Shown here one piece after another: positions 10,101 to 18,161 of a stretch of 64,000 bases of DNA (its first letter is position 1; every line of letters starts with the position of its first letter). The notes below the pieces were generated by a model, which did not search any database, was not told the DNA's origin, and saw only the letters and a list, made by a program, of their open reading frames with translations. The position numbers and the translations under genes were made by a program. The DNA comes from a virus, in the IMG/VR virus record IMGVR_UViG_3300025508_000006, positions 52,031 through 116,030 of that record; one strand, given 5' to 3'.

Positions 10101-13100
10101 TTCAGATTATACGAATGAGTTTGAAACCACATACATCGGTGACTATGGCGGTGAATATGTTTCTACTTACGCTGGTAATTATAGTGGCAACTATGTTTCA
10201 GACTATCTTAATGAGTTTGAAACCACATACGCAGGTGATTATGGTGGACAATATACTTCTACTTACGCTGGTAATTATAGTGGCAACTATGTTTCTGACT
10301 ATCTTAATGAGTTTGAAACACCATACGTAGGAAATTATAGCGGTGAATATGTTTCTACTTACGCTGGTAACTACCAAACACAATACGCCAATGACTATAC
10401 TAATGAGTTTGAAACAACTTATACTGGTGATTATCTAGGTAACTATGAAACTGATTATGCAGGCAATTATATTACTCAATACTCTGCCGAATATCAAGTA
10501 CCTTACACTGGTGTTTACACAGGCGATTACATCTCTGACTATATTGGTGATTACATCTCACCTTATGATGGCGCTCTGTACACTTCAGATTATATCTCTA
10601 CTTACGAAAGTGCATATGGTGGTCAATTTGAATCATCATACACTGGAGTATTTGACGGAACAACATACTCAGGAAACTATGCTAGTCAATACGTAGGCAA
10701 CTACATTGGCCTATACAACAAGAACTACGCGACAGCATATGAAGGCACTGATTACATATCCACATACGAAGAAACTTACACTGGAGATTATTCTGGACAA
10801 TATTCTTCTGCTTATGTAAGCGTTTATGATGCTCAAGCATATGCTACAGCATACGAAGAGAATTATATTGGAGATTATTCTGGTACATTCGGTGCTACGT
10901 TCTTAGGAACTTATGATAGTTCAAACTATACTTCAACATACGTAGAGACTTATGTTGGTGATTATCTTGGTAATTATGCTTCTGCTTATGTAAGCGTTTA
11001 TGATGCTCAAGCATATACTGCATCGTTTGACACAACCTATTCTGGTGAGTACTCGGGCGTATTTAACGCATCTTTTGCAGGCGAATATGATAGTACACAA
11101 TATACTTCATCATTTGAAACTACATATGTTGGTGATTATATTGGTCAATTTAGTCAGAACTTTGCTGCCAGTTTCGACGGAATACCTTATGTAGGATCAT
11201 TCGAGACAAACTATGTCGGCAACTATCTCGGACTGTTCACAGGTCAGTTCTCAGCATCATTTGCGGGTTCTGATTACATCTCAATATTTACTGCTCAGTA
11301 TACTTCGCAATATACTGGACAGTTTAGTGCTACTTTCAATGCTTCTTATGATGCTACAACATATGTAGGAGATTATGTATCTGGATACGCAACAGCATAT
11401 AGCGGTGCGTTTGGTGCAACCTTTATTGGCGAATATGATAGACAAGCATATGATACACAGTTTTCAGCAACTTATACCGGAAACTATATTGGTCTATTCT
11501 CTGCTACATTCTTAGGAACGTATGATAGAACAGGTTATGCTTCTAATTTTACTGCTGACTATACAGGTAATTATACTGGTGCCTTCGGTGCTACATTCTT
11601 AGGAACGTATGATCGTCTGCAATACACAAATGAATTTGAAAGTGCATATCTCGGCAACTATATCGGACTGTTCACACAAACGTATATTGGTTCTTATCAA
11701 AGAATCAACTATCTTACACAGTACGAAGGCATATACACAGGTGATTATAGTGGTGCCTTCAGTGCTACATTCTTAGGAACGTATGATCGTGCTGCCTATG
11801 CACGAGAGTATGACAGAGTTTATACAGGTAATTATACTGGCCAGTTCACAGCAAACTATGCCGCGACATATGATCGAATTGACTACACTTCTCAATACAC
11901 GGGCGGTTATACTGGCGGTCCCGCTGAAACTTTCGGTGCTACATTCTTAGGAACGTATGATCGTGCTGGATACGTATCACAGTATACGGGTCAATATGTC
12001 GGTCAAATTAGCGAAGTGTTTGGTGCTGATTACACAGGTAACTATGATAGTAGTAACTACACTTCGTCTTATACTGGACAATATGTAGGACAGATTGCTG
12101 AAAACGAGAATACCACCAATCAAGAATCTTTTGATAGTGGTCAATATGCCGCTCAGTACACAGGACAATATGTAGGACAGGTTGCTAAAAACGAGAATAC
12201 CACTAATGCTGAGTCGTATGATAGTTCAAACTACAACACACAATTTACTGGTAACTATACTGGCGGAGTTACTGAGAATATAACCCAGTCACAGAACGAA
12301 TCGTTCGCAAGAGATTCTTACGTCTCACAATATACTGGTCAGTATACTGGTGTAGTAGCACAAAACACTAACGAAACCTTTACACAAAACTTTAACGAAG
12401 CGGGATCCTATCAGGTTGGTTATGTAGGACAATATATTGGTCAAGTTTCACAGACTCAGCAAACTGGTGAGAGTGAAAACTTCCAAGTAAATTATACTGG
12501 TGATTATACTGGTCAATATATTGGAGTGATTTCACAGACCCAACAGACTGCTACAAATGAAGACTTCAACGTACAATATACTGGTGATTATACTGGTCAA
12601 TATACTGGTGCTGTACAGGAAGCAATATCTTCTACTTACACCGGTGGTTATACTGGTGTTTACAGTGGTAGTTATACTGGTGGTTATACTGGTGGGGTTT
12701 CTCAGACTCAACAGACTGGCATTGCTGAAGCAATAACACAGTCACAGAATCAGTCATTCGCCCGCAATTATGCTGGTAACATCTATGGGACTACTTCTCA
12801 GGTGTCTCTGGGATATACTTCTGACTCATATAATCTGGTGAGTAGTGTAGGTTATAACCCAATCAATCAAGGTGGTGCTTTTTACTCTGCCGGATCGATG
12901 TCTCCTACCTATTGGGGAGGAGGAGTCAATTCGACAGTCACTAAAGTATACAAAAAGAATAACTTTATATACGACGGCACCGGGCAAGATGAGATGCACC
13001 TGTTTTTCGGATCAACCTTCAGTGCATCACAGCAGGGTTCTTTCGGTTCTTTGTTTATATGGTATAGCGGGACTAGTACCACTGCGACTGCGGCAGACAG

Positions 13101-16100
13101 AGCGGGTCATCGATTCTATTCATCACAAGCAACATTGAGTCTCGGCACTAATCAAACGCATTACGCATGGTTACTGGGCAGTGTAGGTACCCAGTACCCT
13201 TTATGGACTTCCAATCTTAATGCTGAGGGTACACCGTGGAATGTTGCTTGGATTCCAAATACAACATCGTCTACTAATTATAATGCCGGTACGTACACAG
13301 GACAATACTCTGGTCAATATGTTGGTGTTTATGTTGGTGGATATACTGGAGTATATACTAGAGTACAACAAACTACTGTAATCGATAATGTCGCAGAAAC
13401 AATTCAACAGTCATACACTGGAACATACACTGGTGGATATGAACGATCACAGAATCAAACTTTCAGTGCGGTCTATGCAGGAACTTATACTGGTCAATAT
13501 ACTGGTGGTTATGTTGGAGCATACGAGAGAGCGCAGAATCAAACTTTCACTGCGGTTTATCAAGGAACTTATACTGGTATTTACACGGGTGGTTATGTTG
13601 GTCTATACGAGAGAGCGCAGAATCAAGAATTTGCTGTTGTATACACCGGTTCATACTTAGGCGACTACACTGGACAATACTCTGGTGGTTATGAACGTGC
13701 GCAGGACGAAACATTCGGTGCAACATATATCGGTGACTATATCGGTCAATACTCTGGACAATACTCTGGTGTATATACACGAGAACAGGCAACAAATTAT
13801 GCCTCTGATTATCTAGGAACATTTGTCGGTAACTATACTGGACAATACCTTGGATTATATGAACGTGCCCAGAATGAATCGTTCACCGTAAACTATCAAG
13901 GAACTTATACTGGTGGTTATACTGGACAATATGCGGGTCTATATGAACGTGCGCAGGACCAAGCATTCGCGGCAAACTATCTCGCAACTTTTGAAGGCGC
14001 ATTCGGAGCGCAGTACACAGGACTATATGAACGTGCGCAGGACCAAACATTTGCTGCCACATACACAGGAACATTTGAAGGTAACTATGTATCACAATAC
14101 ACTGGTTCTTATGAACGAGTGCAGGATCAGCAGTTCTCTGCTAACTATCTAGGAACGTTCAACGCGAGTTATGCTTCTCAGTACGAAGGCGCGTTCGCTT
14201 CCGACTATGCCACACAATATGCTTCACAGTACGTAGGAACATTTGAAGGTGACTATCTATCACAATACACCGGTGGATTCACTCAGAACTTTACAGGTCA
14301 GTTCGGTGTTAACTATGAAGGAACGTTTGACGGTAATTATGCGACACAGTACGAAGGTAATTTCTCACAATCTTTTACTGGTACTTATGCTACACAATAT
14401 ACAGGAACATTTGAAGGTAACTATGTATCAGAATACTCGGGTGCATTTGCCGCTCTTTATACAGGAGACTTTGCTGCCTCGTATCTAGCAACGTTTGATG
14501 GAAATTATGTTAGTCAATATGAAGGTAACTTTGCTGCCAACTTCGGGGCGCAGTTCAGTGAACAATATATTGGAACTTTCTCTGGTGACTATGTGTCAGA
14601 ATATATCGGCGCATTCAATGTTACATATCAAGGCAATTACACTTCTGATTACATTGATACATACACATCCGATTATGTTTCACAGTATGAGTCGCAGTTC
14701 TCCGCTGTATATGCTGGCAACTTCGAAGGTGCATATACAGATGATTATCTTGGCGAGTATGCTAGTCAATACGAAGGCAACTTTAGTGCAACATTCACTG
14801 GAACTTATAACGTAGATTACATCGACACATATACCTCTCAATACCTGTCTACTTACGAAGGTGCTTTTCAAGCACAGTTCATAGGAACATACGACTCACA
14901 GTATCTAGGAACTTTCATCGGTGATTATGGTTCAGCATATGAAAGCAACTTTACTGCTAACTTTGATGGAACATATGATTCAGCATATATCGACACTTAT
15001 GCGGGTGATTATATCTCGGCATACACAGGTGCTTTCCAAGCAAACTTTGAAGGAACCTACGACACACAGTATCTAGGAACATTTGAAGGCAACTATGTGT
15101 CACAGTACACTGGTGACTTTGCCGCAACATTCACTGGAACCTATGACGTTGATTATATTGATACATATGCTGGTGATTATATCTCGGCATACATAGGTAC
15201 TTTCCAAGCAAACTTTGTTGGAACATATGATGGTAACTTCACAGGAACTTATGCTACAGGTTACAACACTGACTATGAAGGAGCGTTCTTAGTTGACTAT
15301 CTTGGTGATTACATATCTGATTATGTTCCTACATATGAAGGTCAATATGCTACTCAATATGAAGGTGATTATGCATCGCAGTACTTAGGTAATTATAACT
15401 CTGCTTACACATCCACTTATGACGGTAACTTCACTCAGACATATGCGGGTAACTTTACTGATGTATATGTTTCTGACACATATATCGGCGATTACATAAA
15501 TCAGTACACGCAAGATTATGTATCTGGATATGCGACACAGTACGAAGGAGCATTCCAACAGAACTATATCGGAACTTATGACACTCAGTACGAATCACAA
15601 TACACTCAAGATTATGTTTCTGACTACGATTCTGGTTATGTCGGTGACGATTTAGAGCAATATGATGGCACTTACGGAACTGCATATGCGGGCGACTTCA
15701 TACAGGACTTTATCACTGACTATGATTCTCAATACGAAGGAGACTTCCAACAGAACTATGTAGGCACTTACGGAACTGCATATTCTGGAGACTTCGTACA
15801 GGATTTTATCACTGACTATGATTCAGGTTACGAAGGAGACTTCCAACAGAACTATGCTGGCACTTACGGAACTGCATATGCGGGTGACTTCATACAGGAC
15901 TTTATCACGGACTACGATTCTAGTTACGAAGGAGATTTCCAACAGAACTATGTAGGCACTTATCAGACTGCCTATGCTGGAGACTTCACTGCGGACTATC
16001 TTACTCAGTACACAGCATCTTACGATGGCACTGTCTATGCTGGAACATACGACTCAAATTATATCAATCAGTATGAGTCAGACTTTACTGAACAATATAC

Positions 16101-17688
16101 TGGTGAGTACGACGACATTGATTATGCAGGTAATTATATCAGTGACTTCGAAACTGATTACACGGGTTTCTATACCTCAGATTACATAGGCGATTATCAG
16201 AGTAATTATCTAGCAACATACGCAGGATTCTACGAGACTGCATTCACTGCAACTTATGCAAGTGAATATACTTCTAACTACGATGATCAAGATTATGCTG
16301 GCAACTATGTTAGTCTTTACACTGGGGATTTCATTGGACAATATACTTCAACTTATGAGACTGCTTATGATGACATCAACTACGTAGGCAACTATATCAG
16401 TGACTATGTTGGTGACTATAGCGGTGATTATGTAACAGATTACGTAGGGGATTATCAGAGTGATTACCTAGCAACATACGCAGGATTCTATGAGACTGGA
16501 TACCTTACAACATATGGAAGTGAATATACTTCTAACTATGACGACATTGATTATGCTGGTAATTATATTAGTCTTTACATTGGCGACTTCATTGGACAAT
16601 ATACTTCAACTTATGAGACTGCTTATGACGACATTGATTATGGTGGTAATTATATTAGTGACTATGTTGGTGACTATAGTGGTGATTATGTAACAGACTA
16701 CATAGGCGATTATGAGAGTAATTATCTAGCAACGTATGCAGGATTCTATGAGACAGAATACCTTACAACATATGCAAGTGAATACACGTCCAACTATGAT
16801 GATCAAGATTATGCTGGCAACTATGTTAGTCTTTACATTGGTGACTTCATTGGACAATATACTTCAACTTATGAAACCGCATATGATGACATCAACTATG
16901 TGGGTAATTATATTAGCGACTATGTTGGTGACTATAGCGGTGATTATGTAACAGATTACACTGGAGTTTACGAAGAGCAGAACTACCTCGGCAATTACGT
17001 ATCAACTTATGATGATATTGAATATGAAGGTAACTATGATTCAATCTACACTACAGATTATCTTGTTGACTTCGAGGGTAATTACTTAGGTGATTACAAC
17101 ACAATCTACGAAGGAACTTATGAGTCTTTATATTCAGGTGACTTCTTACAAGGATTTGATGGAGTCTATGAGGGTGGTTTCGATTCTACTTACGCAGGTG
17201 ATTACGGTACTACTTACGCAGGAGACTATGAGTCAAACTACACACTAACTTATGTTGGTGATTATCTTGGTGACTATACTCCATCGTACTCAACTCTATA
17301 TGCTGGCAACTACACAGGCACTTATGACGCTGATGCAGTAGATGAGTCTTACACTGTTGATTATATCGAACAAACTTATGATACGGACTACACAGTAGAC
17401 TATCAAGAGGATGTCTATCTGGGCAACTATATAGATACATTTGACGGCGCAGATGTTGAAGAGACTTACGTTTCCTCTTATGACGATGTTGATTATTCTA
17501 CTGACTATTCTTCTGACTACGATAATGTCGATGCAATAGAGAACTATCAAGATGCTGATTACACAGGAACATATACTCAAGACTATGCGATAGATTATCA
17601 AACATCTATATTATACGGTGTTGGTGGCAAGTTACTTGCTAATCCAGTACAAATTGAAACATACACATTATATGTAAGGGTAGCATAA
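7159..17688 (+). CDS. Giant aromatic-tetrad repeat adhesin/tail-fibre protein (3509 aa)
   Basis: The largest gene of the window. Residues 1 to about 230 begin MSLPLKHLGTGALQELATL and form a beta-rich head domain of a type found at the start of marine T4-like fibre proteins. Residues about 230-410 hold a second globular part (LYQKTTASQP, NPIYWNRAL, GTYRLSS) with a pattern seen in other phage fibres. From about 413 to 3476 nearly every fourth residue is Tyr or Phe, in the form [YF]-x-[G/S/x]-x, for example YTGDYLGTY. A non-repeat island occupies about 1875-2042. The last ~30 residues (ILYGVGGKLL ... YVRVA) close the chain. The outer repeat zones are rich in Asp/Glu; the middle is rich in Asn/Gln/Thr with Arg (YERAQNQ, TYDRA). 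No signal peptide or membrane segment is seen. A virion adsorption fibre is inferred from the head domain, late promoter and location; the receptor is unknown. Confidence 0.7.
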   Translation: MSLPLKHLGTGALQELATLDIDYLAYQAGIHLGKMSNEDVSAISTNGSGATVVGSFTDTLYETTVGSTPGTTYTVNFTVEHRSNPGTGTHTAIFTAQNEMPSPLYVGDTVYVIVNGDAITGFEEIGHELAVSGDALFVTEGVNTTPTANSVDGTRVEWEDFQNVAGLSGSYQSAFEIKVTQVGLLNFTLTANSTDVDNTIKQTANTSIIFPTVEVEETLPPESIGVQTDLYQKTTASQPINTTSALKKNPIYWNRALTPNGVKEMNDAELDAFCEELVIRIMRDELPGTYRLSSNSPGANWVQFIPSVFEDTRADGTTVPYSIWIRQAGIKPTVIRPVYVARNVENGWAGLKEHTDAEVEFTFGERVKKAIETTGIGKYQLRSSTQGAPTDAGTWVARGSAIDTRLEYFYDTGYQALETYTSQYTEDYLGEYEATYAGNYEPTYTGEFTGDYLGTYDGDFIGNYTPTYDGDYLGDYSQNYLGDYNTEYTQNYLGDYVNQYTPTYDGADYISDYENTYDADAVIEQYASDYESVDYVGNYISDYNTDYISDYTNTYLSDYSGTEYVGNYISDYLGGFQTDYLGNYISNYIDDVYVGNYITDYTSDYISNYLGSYDGDYLGDYGASYEGAYDNSYEGDFQATYAGDFTADYLGTYLTDYDSQYEGQFSENYDGDYISDYLGTYSSGYESEYETGYITQYEGAYDESEYVGNFVASYDNSYEGDFQATYAGDYISDYLGTYLNDYDSQYEGQFADNYAGDYISDYLGTYASGYESDYSTDYLTQYEGAYDESVYVGNFVASYDNSYEGDFQATYAGDFTADYLGTYLNDYDSQYEGQFADNYDGDYISDYLGTYTSGYVSDYSTDYLTQYEGAYDEANYLGNFVADYVSDFEGAYTNLYAGDYISDYLGTYAGEYESAYATNFDGIYVGGFDTDYTATFDGEYENTYIGNYVSDYLNEFETTYTGDYGGEYTSTYAGNYSGNYISDYTNEFETTYIGDYGGEYVSTYAGNYSGNYVSDYLNEFETTYAGDYGGQYTSTYAGNYSGNYVSDYLNEFETPYVGNYSGEYVSTYAGNYQTQYANDYTNEFETTYTGDYLGNYETDYAGNYITQYSAEYQVPYTGVYTGDYISDYIGDYISPYDGALYTSDYISTYESAYGGQFESSYTGVFDGTTYSGNYASQYVGNYIGLYNKNYATAYEGTDYISTYEETYTGDYSGQYSSAYVSVYDAQAYATAYEENYIGDYSGTFGATFLGTYDSSNYTSTYVETYVGDYLGNYASAYVSVYDAQAYTASFDTTYSGEYSGVFNASFAGEYDSTQYTSSFETTYVGDYIGQFSQNFAASFDGIPYVGSFETNYVGNYLGLFTGQFSASFAGSDYISIFTAQYTSQYTGQFSATFNASYDATTYVGDYVSGYATAYSGAFGATFIGEYDRQAYDTQFSATYTGNYIGLFSATFLGTYDRTGYASNFTADYTGNYTGAFGATFLGTYDRLQYTNEFESAYLGNYIGLFTQTYIGSYQRINYLTQYEGIYTGDYSGAFSATFLGTYDRAAYAREYDRVYTGNYTGQFTANYAATYDRIDYTSQYTGGYTGGPAETFGATFLGTYDRAGYVSQYTGQYVGQISEVFGADYTGNYDSSNYTSSYTGQYVGQIAENENTTNQESFDSGQYAAQYTGQYVGQVAKNENTTNAESYDSSNYNTQFTGNYTGGVTENITQSQNESFARDSYVSQYTGQYTGVVAQNTNETFTQNFNEAGSYQVGYVGQYIGQVSQTQQTGESENFQVNYTGDYTGQYIGVISQTQQTATNEDFNVQYTGDYTGQYTGAVQEAISSTYTGGYTGVYSGSYTGGYTGGVSQTQQTGIAEAITQSQNQSFARNYAGNIYGTTSQVSLGYTSDSYNLVSSVGYNPINQGGAFYSAGSMSPTYWGGGVNSTVTKVYKKNNFIYDGTGQDEMHLFFGSTFSASQQGSFGSLFIWYSGTSTTATAADRAGHRFYSSQATLSLGTNQTHYAWLLGSVGTQYPLWTSNLNAEGTPWNVAWIPNTTSSTNYNAGTYTGQYSGQYVGVYVGGYTGVYTRVQQTTVIDNVAETIQQSYTGTYTGGYERSQNQTFSAVYAGTYTGQYTGGYVGAYERAQNQTFTAVYQGTYTGIYTGGYVGLYERAQNQEFAVVYTGSYLGDYTGQYSGGYERAQDETFGATYIGDYIGQYSGQYSGVYTREQATNYASDYLGTFVGNYTGQYLGLYERAQNESFTVNYQGTYTGGYTGQYAGLYERAQDQAFAANYLATFEGAFGAQYTGLYERAQDQTFAATYTGTFEGNYVSQYTGSYERVQDQQFSANYLGTFNASYASQYEGAFASDYATQYASQYVGTFEGDYLSQYTGGFTQNFTGQFGVNYEGTFDGNYATQYEGNFSQSFTGTYATQYTGTFEGNYVSEYSGAFAALYTGDFAASYLATFDGNYVSQYEGNFAANFGAQFSEQYIGTFSGDYVSEYIGAFNVTYQGNYTSDYIDTYTSDYVSQYESQFSAVYAGNFEGAYTDDYLGEYASQYEGNFSATFTGTYNVDYIDTYTSQYLSTYEGAFQAQFIGTYDSQYLGTFIGDYGSAYESNFTANFDGTYDSAYIDTYAGDYISAYTGAFQANFEGTYDTQYLGTFEGNYVSQYTGDFAATFTGTYDVDYIDTYAGDYISAYIGTFQANFVGTYDGNFTGTYATGYNTDYEGAFLVDYLGDYISDYVPTYEGQYATQYEGDYASQYLGNYNSAYTSTYDGNFTQTYAGNFTDVYVSDTYIGDYINQYTQDYVSGYATQYEGAFQQNYIGTYDTQYESQYTQDYVSDYDSGYVGDDLEQYDGTYGTAYAGDFIQDFITDYDSQYEGDFQQNYVGTYGTAYSGDFVQDFITDYDSGYEGDFQQNYAGTYGTAYAGDFIQDFITDYDSSYEGDFQQNYVGTYQTAYAGDFTADYLTQYTASYDGTVYAGTYDSNYINQYESDFTEQYTGEYDDIDYAGNYISDFETDYTGFYTSDYIGDYQSNYLATYAGFYETAFTATYASEYTSNYDDQDYAGNYVSLYTGDFIGQYTSTYETAYDDINYVGNYISDYVGDYSGDYVTDYVGDYQSDYLATYAGFYETGYLTTYGSEYTSNYDDIDYAGNYISLYIGDFIGQYTSTYETAYDDIDYGGNYISDYVGDYSGDYVTDYIGDYESNYLATYAGFYETEYLTTYASEYTSNYDDQDYAGNYVSLYIGDFIGQYTSTYETAYDDINYVGNYISDYVGDYSGDYVTDYTGVYEEQNYLGNYVSTYDDIEYEGNYDSIYTTDYLVDFEGNYLGDYNTIYEGTYESLYSGDFLQGFDGVYEGGFDSTYAGDYGTTYAGDYESNYTLTYVGDYLGDYTPSYSTLYAGNYTGTYDADAVDESYTVDYIEQTYDTDYTVDYQEDVYLGNYIDTFDGADVEETYVSSYDDVDYSTDYSSDYDNVDAIENYQDADYTGTYTQDYAIDYQTSILYGVGGKLLANPVQIETYTLYVRVA
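9046..9810 (+). repeat. Three tandem 255-bp units (85 residues)
   Basis: The block starting GATAACTCATACGA occurs at 9046, 9301 and 9556, exactly 255 bp apart, with near-identical content including YDNSYEGDFQATYAG and YISDYLGTY. The following stretch from 9811 is a diverged fourth copy (VSDFEGAY). Each unit has one five-residue step, YDESEY or its variants YDESVY and YDEANY. Confidence 0.9.
10018..10497 (+). repeat. Five tandem 96-bp units (32 residues)
   Basis: The AATGAGTTTGAAAC start (NEFET) recurs at 10018, 10114, 10210, 10306 and 10402, each 96 bp apart. The unit reads NEFETTY-GDYGGEY-STYAGNYSGNY in protein. It contains only four-residue steps. The last unit is the most diverged. Confidence 0.9.
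11329..12024 (+). repeat. Eight 87-bp units (29 residues) with YDR step
   Basis: Equivalent positions of the ATFLGTYDR motif fall at 11329, 11416, 11503, 11590, 11677, 11764, 11851 and 11938, always 87 bp apart, although two copies are strongly diverged (QTYIGSYQR and ANYAATYDR). Four copies share the exact DNA GCTACATTCTTAGGAACG. Each unit holds one five-residue aromatic step around YDR. Confidence 0.88.
12781..13284 (+). other. Non-repeat island inside the giant repeat protein
   Basis: Residues about 1875-2042 lose the tetrad pattern and read as an independent globular domain rich in Gly, Ser, Thr and Trp, with motifs SPTYWGGG, DEMHLFFGS, FIWYSGTS, RFYSSQ and WNVAWIPN. It contains the His, Trp and Lys that are rare in the repeat. 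The tetrad pattern resumes immediately with TYTGQYSGQY. It may be an exposed binding or enzymatic domain carried on the fibre; no family was recognised. Confidence 0.75.
13438..14193 (+). repeat. Nine 84-bp units (28 residues), YERAQ type
   Basis: The YERAQ-like start falls at 13438, 13522, 13606, 13690, 13774, 13858, 13942, 14026 and 14110, an unbroken series with 84-bp spacing. Variants include YERSQ, YTREQ and YERVQ. Every step is four or eight residues, so 28 is an exact multiple of four. Confidence 0.92.
15736..16023 (+). repeat. Three 96-bp units (32 residues), GDFQQNY type
   Basis: GAAGGAGACTTCCAACAG or a one-base variant occurs at 15736, 15832 and 15928, 96 bp apart, followed by GTYGTAY-GDF-QDFITDYDS in protein. 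The protein unit has the same length as the 10.0-10.5 kb block but a different sequence. Confidence 0.88.
16190..16963 (+). repeat. Three 258-bp units (86 residues)
   Basis: The GCAGGATTCTA anchor occurs at 16222, 16480 and 16738, exactly 258 bp apart. Each unit carries two five-residue steps (YDDQDY or YDDIDY, then YDDINY or YDDIDY), as well as FIGQYTSTYETAY and YVGDYSGDY. Copies are nearly identical in DNA, indicating recent duplication or homogenisation. Confidence 0.9.
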
Positions 17689-18161
17689 TGACAGTGGAAT
17701 TTTTAGACAATGGATTTTGGGAAAACGAAGAAAAGACAATACTTAAATGTATTCGCTTAACTCCTATACCAGAAGGAGGTAGAAAGAAAGACGTTCTTGA
17801 ACTACGTAAGATATTGCCGGACGGTTCAGAATGTCCTCAGTTCAAGCAGTGTATCGCACAGCATGGTATAGCAAAGATTGATGCTAATACGCAAGTTCGA
17901 AAGGATACTAAAGAGAAAGAAGATCGAGAGAAACGTGCTATACACGAGCAACGTAAAAAATCTCACGAACTTGAACAACTCTTTAATGCCAAACTACAAG
18001 CATTCGAAATTGATGAGATCAAGAACTCAACAAATCGCGAGTTGCGTTCTAAACTACGTAGGGCGAAGAATGTTATTGAAATGAATGCATTGGCAGCATT
18101 AGTGATTGGAAGTGAACTTGGTTATTTTAAAAAGGTAGATGAAGATGAGCGAACCGACTAA
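17688..18161 (+). CDS. Conserved hypothetical protein downstream of the giant fibre
   Basis: A 157-residue soluble protein whose ATG shares the final A of the giant gene's stop (TAATG), so it is translationally coupled to it. The first 65 residues are compact (FLDNGFWENEEK, IPEGGRKKD, LELRKILPDG). Residues 70-115 are highly charged and probably coiled coil, followed by a helical tail. No catalytic motif was recognised. Coupling suggests a fibre chaperone or assembly factor; this is inference from position. Confidence 0.6.
   Translation: MTVEFLDNGFWENEEKTILKCIRLTPIPEGGRKKDVLELRKILPDGSECPQFKQCIAQHGIAKIDANTQVRKDTKEKEDREKRAIHEQRKKSHELEQLFNAKLQAFEIDEIKNSTNRELRSKLRRAKNVIEMNALAALVIGSELGYFKKVDEDERTD

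Larger units (their letters stand above)
8395..17585 (+). repeat. Aromatic tetrapeptide (12-bp) repeat tract
   Basis: About 9.2 kb of degenerate 12-bp periodicity, with a TAT/TAC or TTT/TTC codon beginning almost every fourth codon. Codon choice varies between neighbouring units while the aromatic position is kept, so selection acts on the protein. Local blocks are repeated almost exactly at the DNA level and are listed separately. Interrupted only at about 12781-13284. Confidence 0.9.

Noticed and set aside
12781-13284. The island as a target of a diversity-generating retroelement
   Set aside because: No reverse transcriptase or template repeat was seen in the window, and no run of AAC/AAT variable codons is evident.
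13438-14193. Evenly spaced direct repeats as a CRISPR array
   Set aside because: Units are continuous coding sequence with no unique spacers and vary gradually; there are no cas genes.
8395-17601. Many long open frames on both strands inside the giant repeat gene
   Set aside because: They arise from the 12-bp periodicity of the real gene, have no ribosome sites and encode repetitive shadow sequences.
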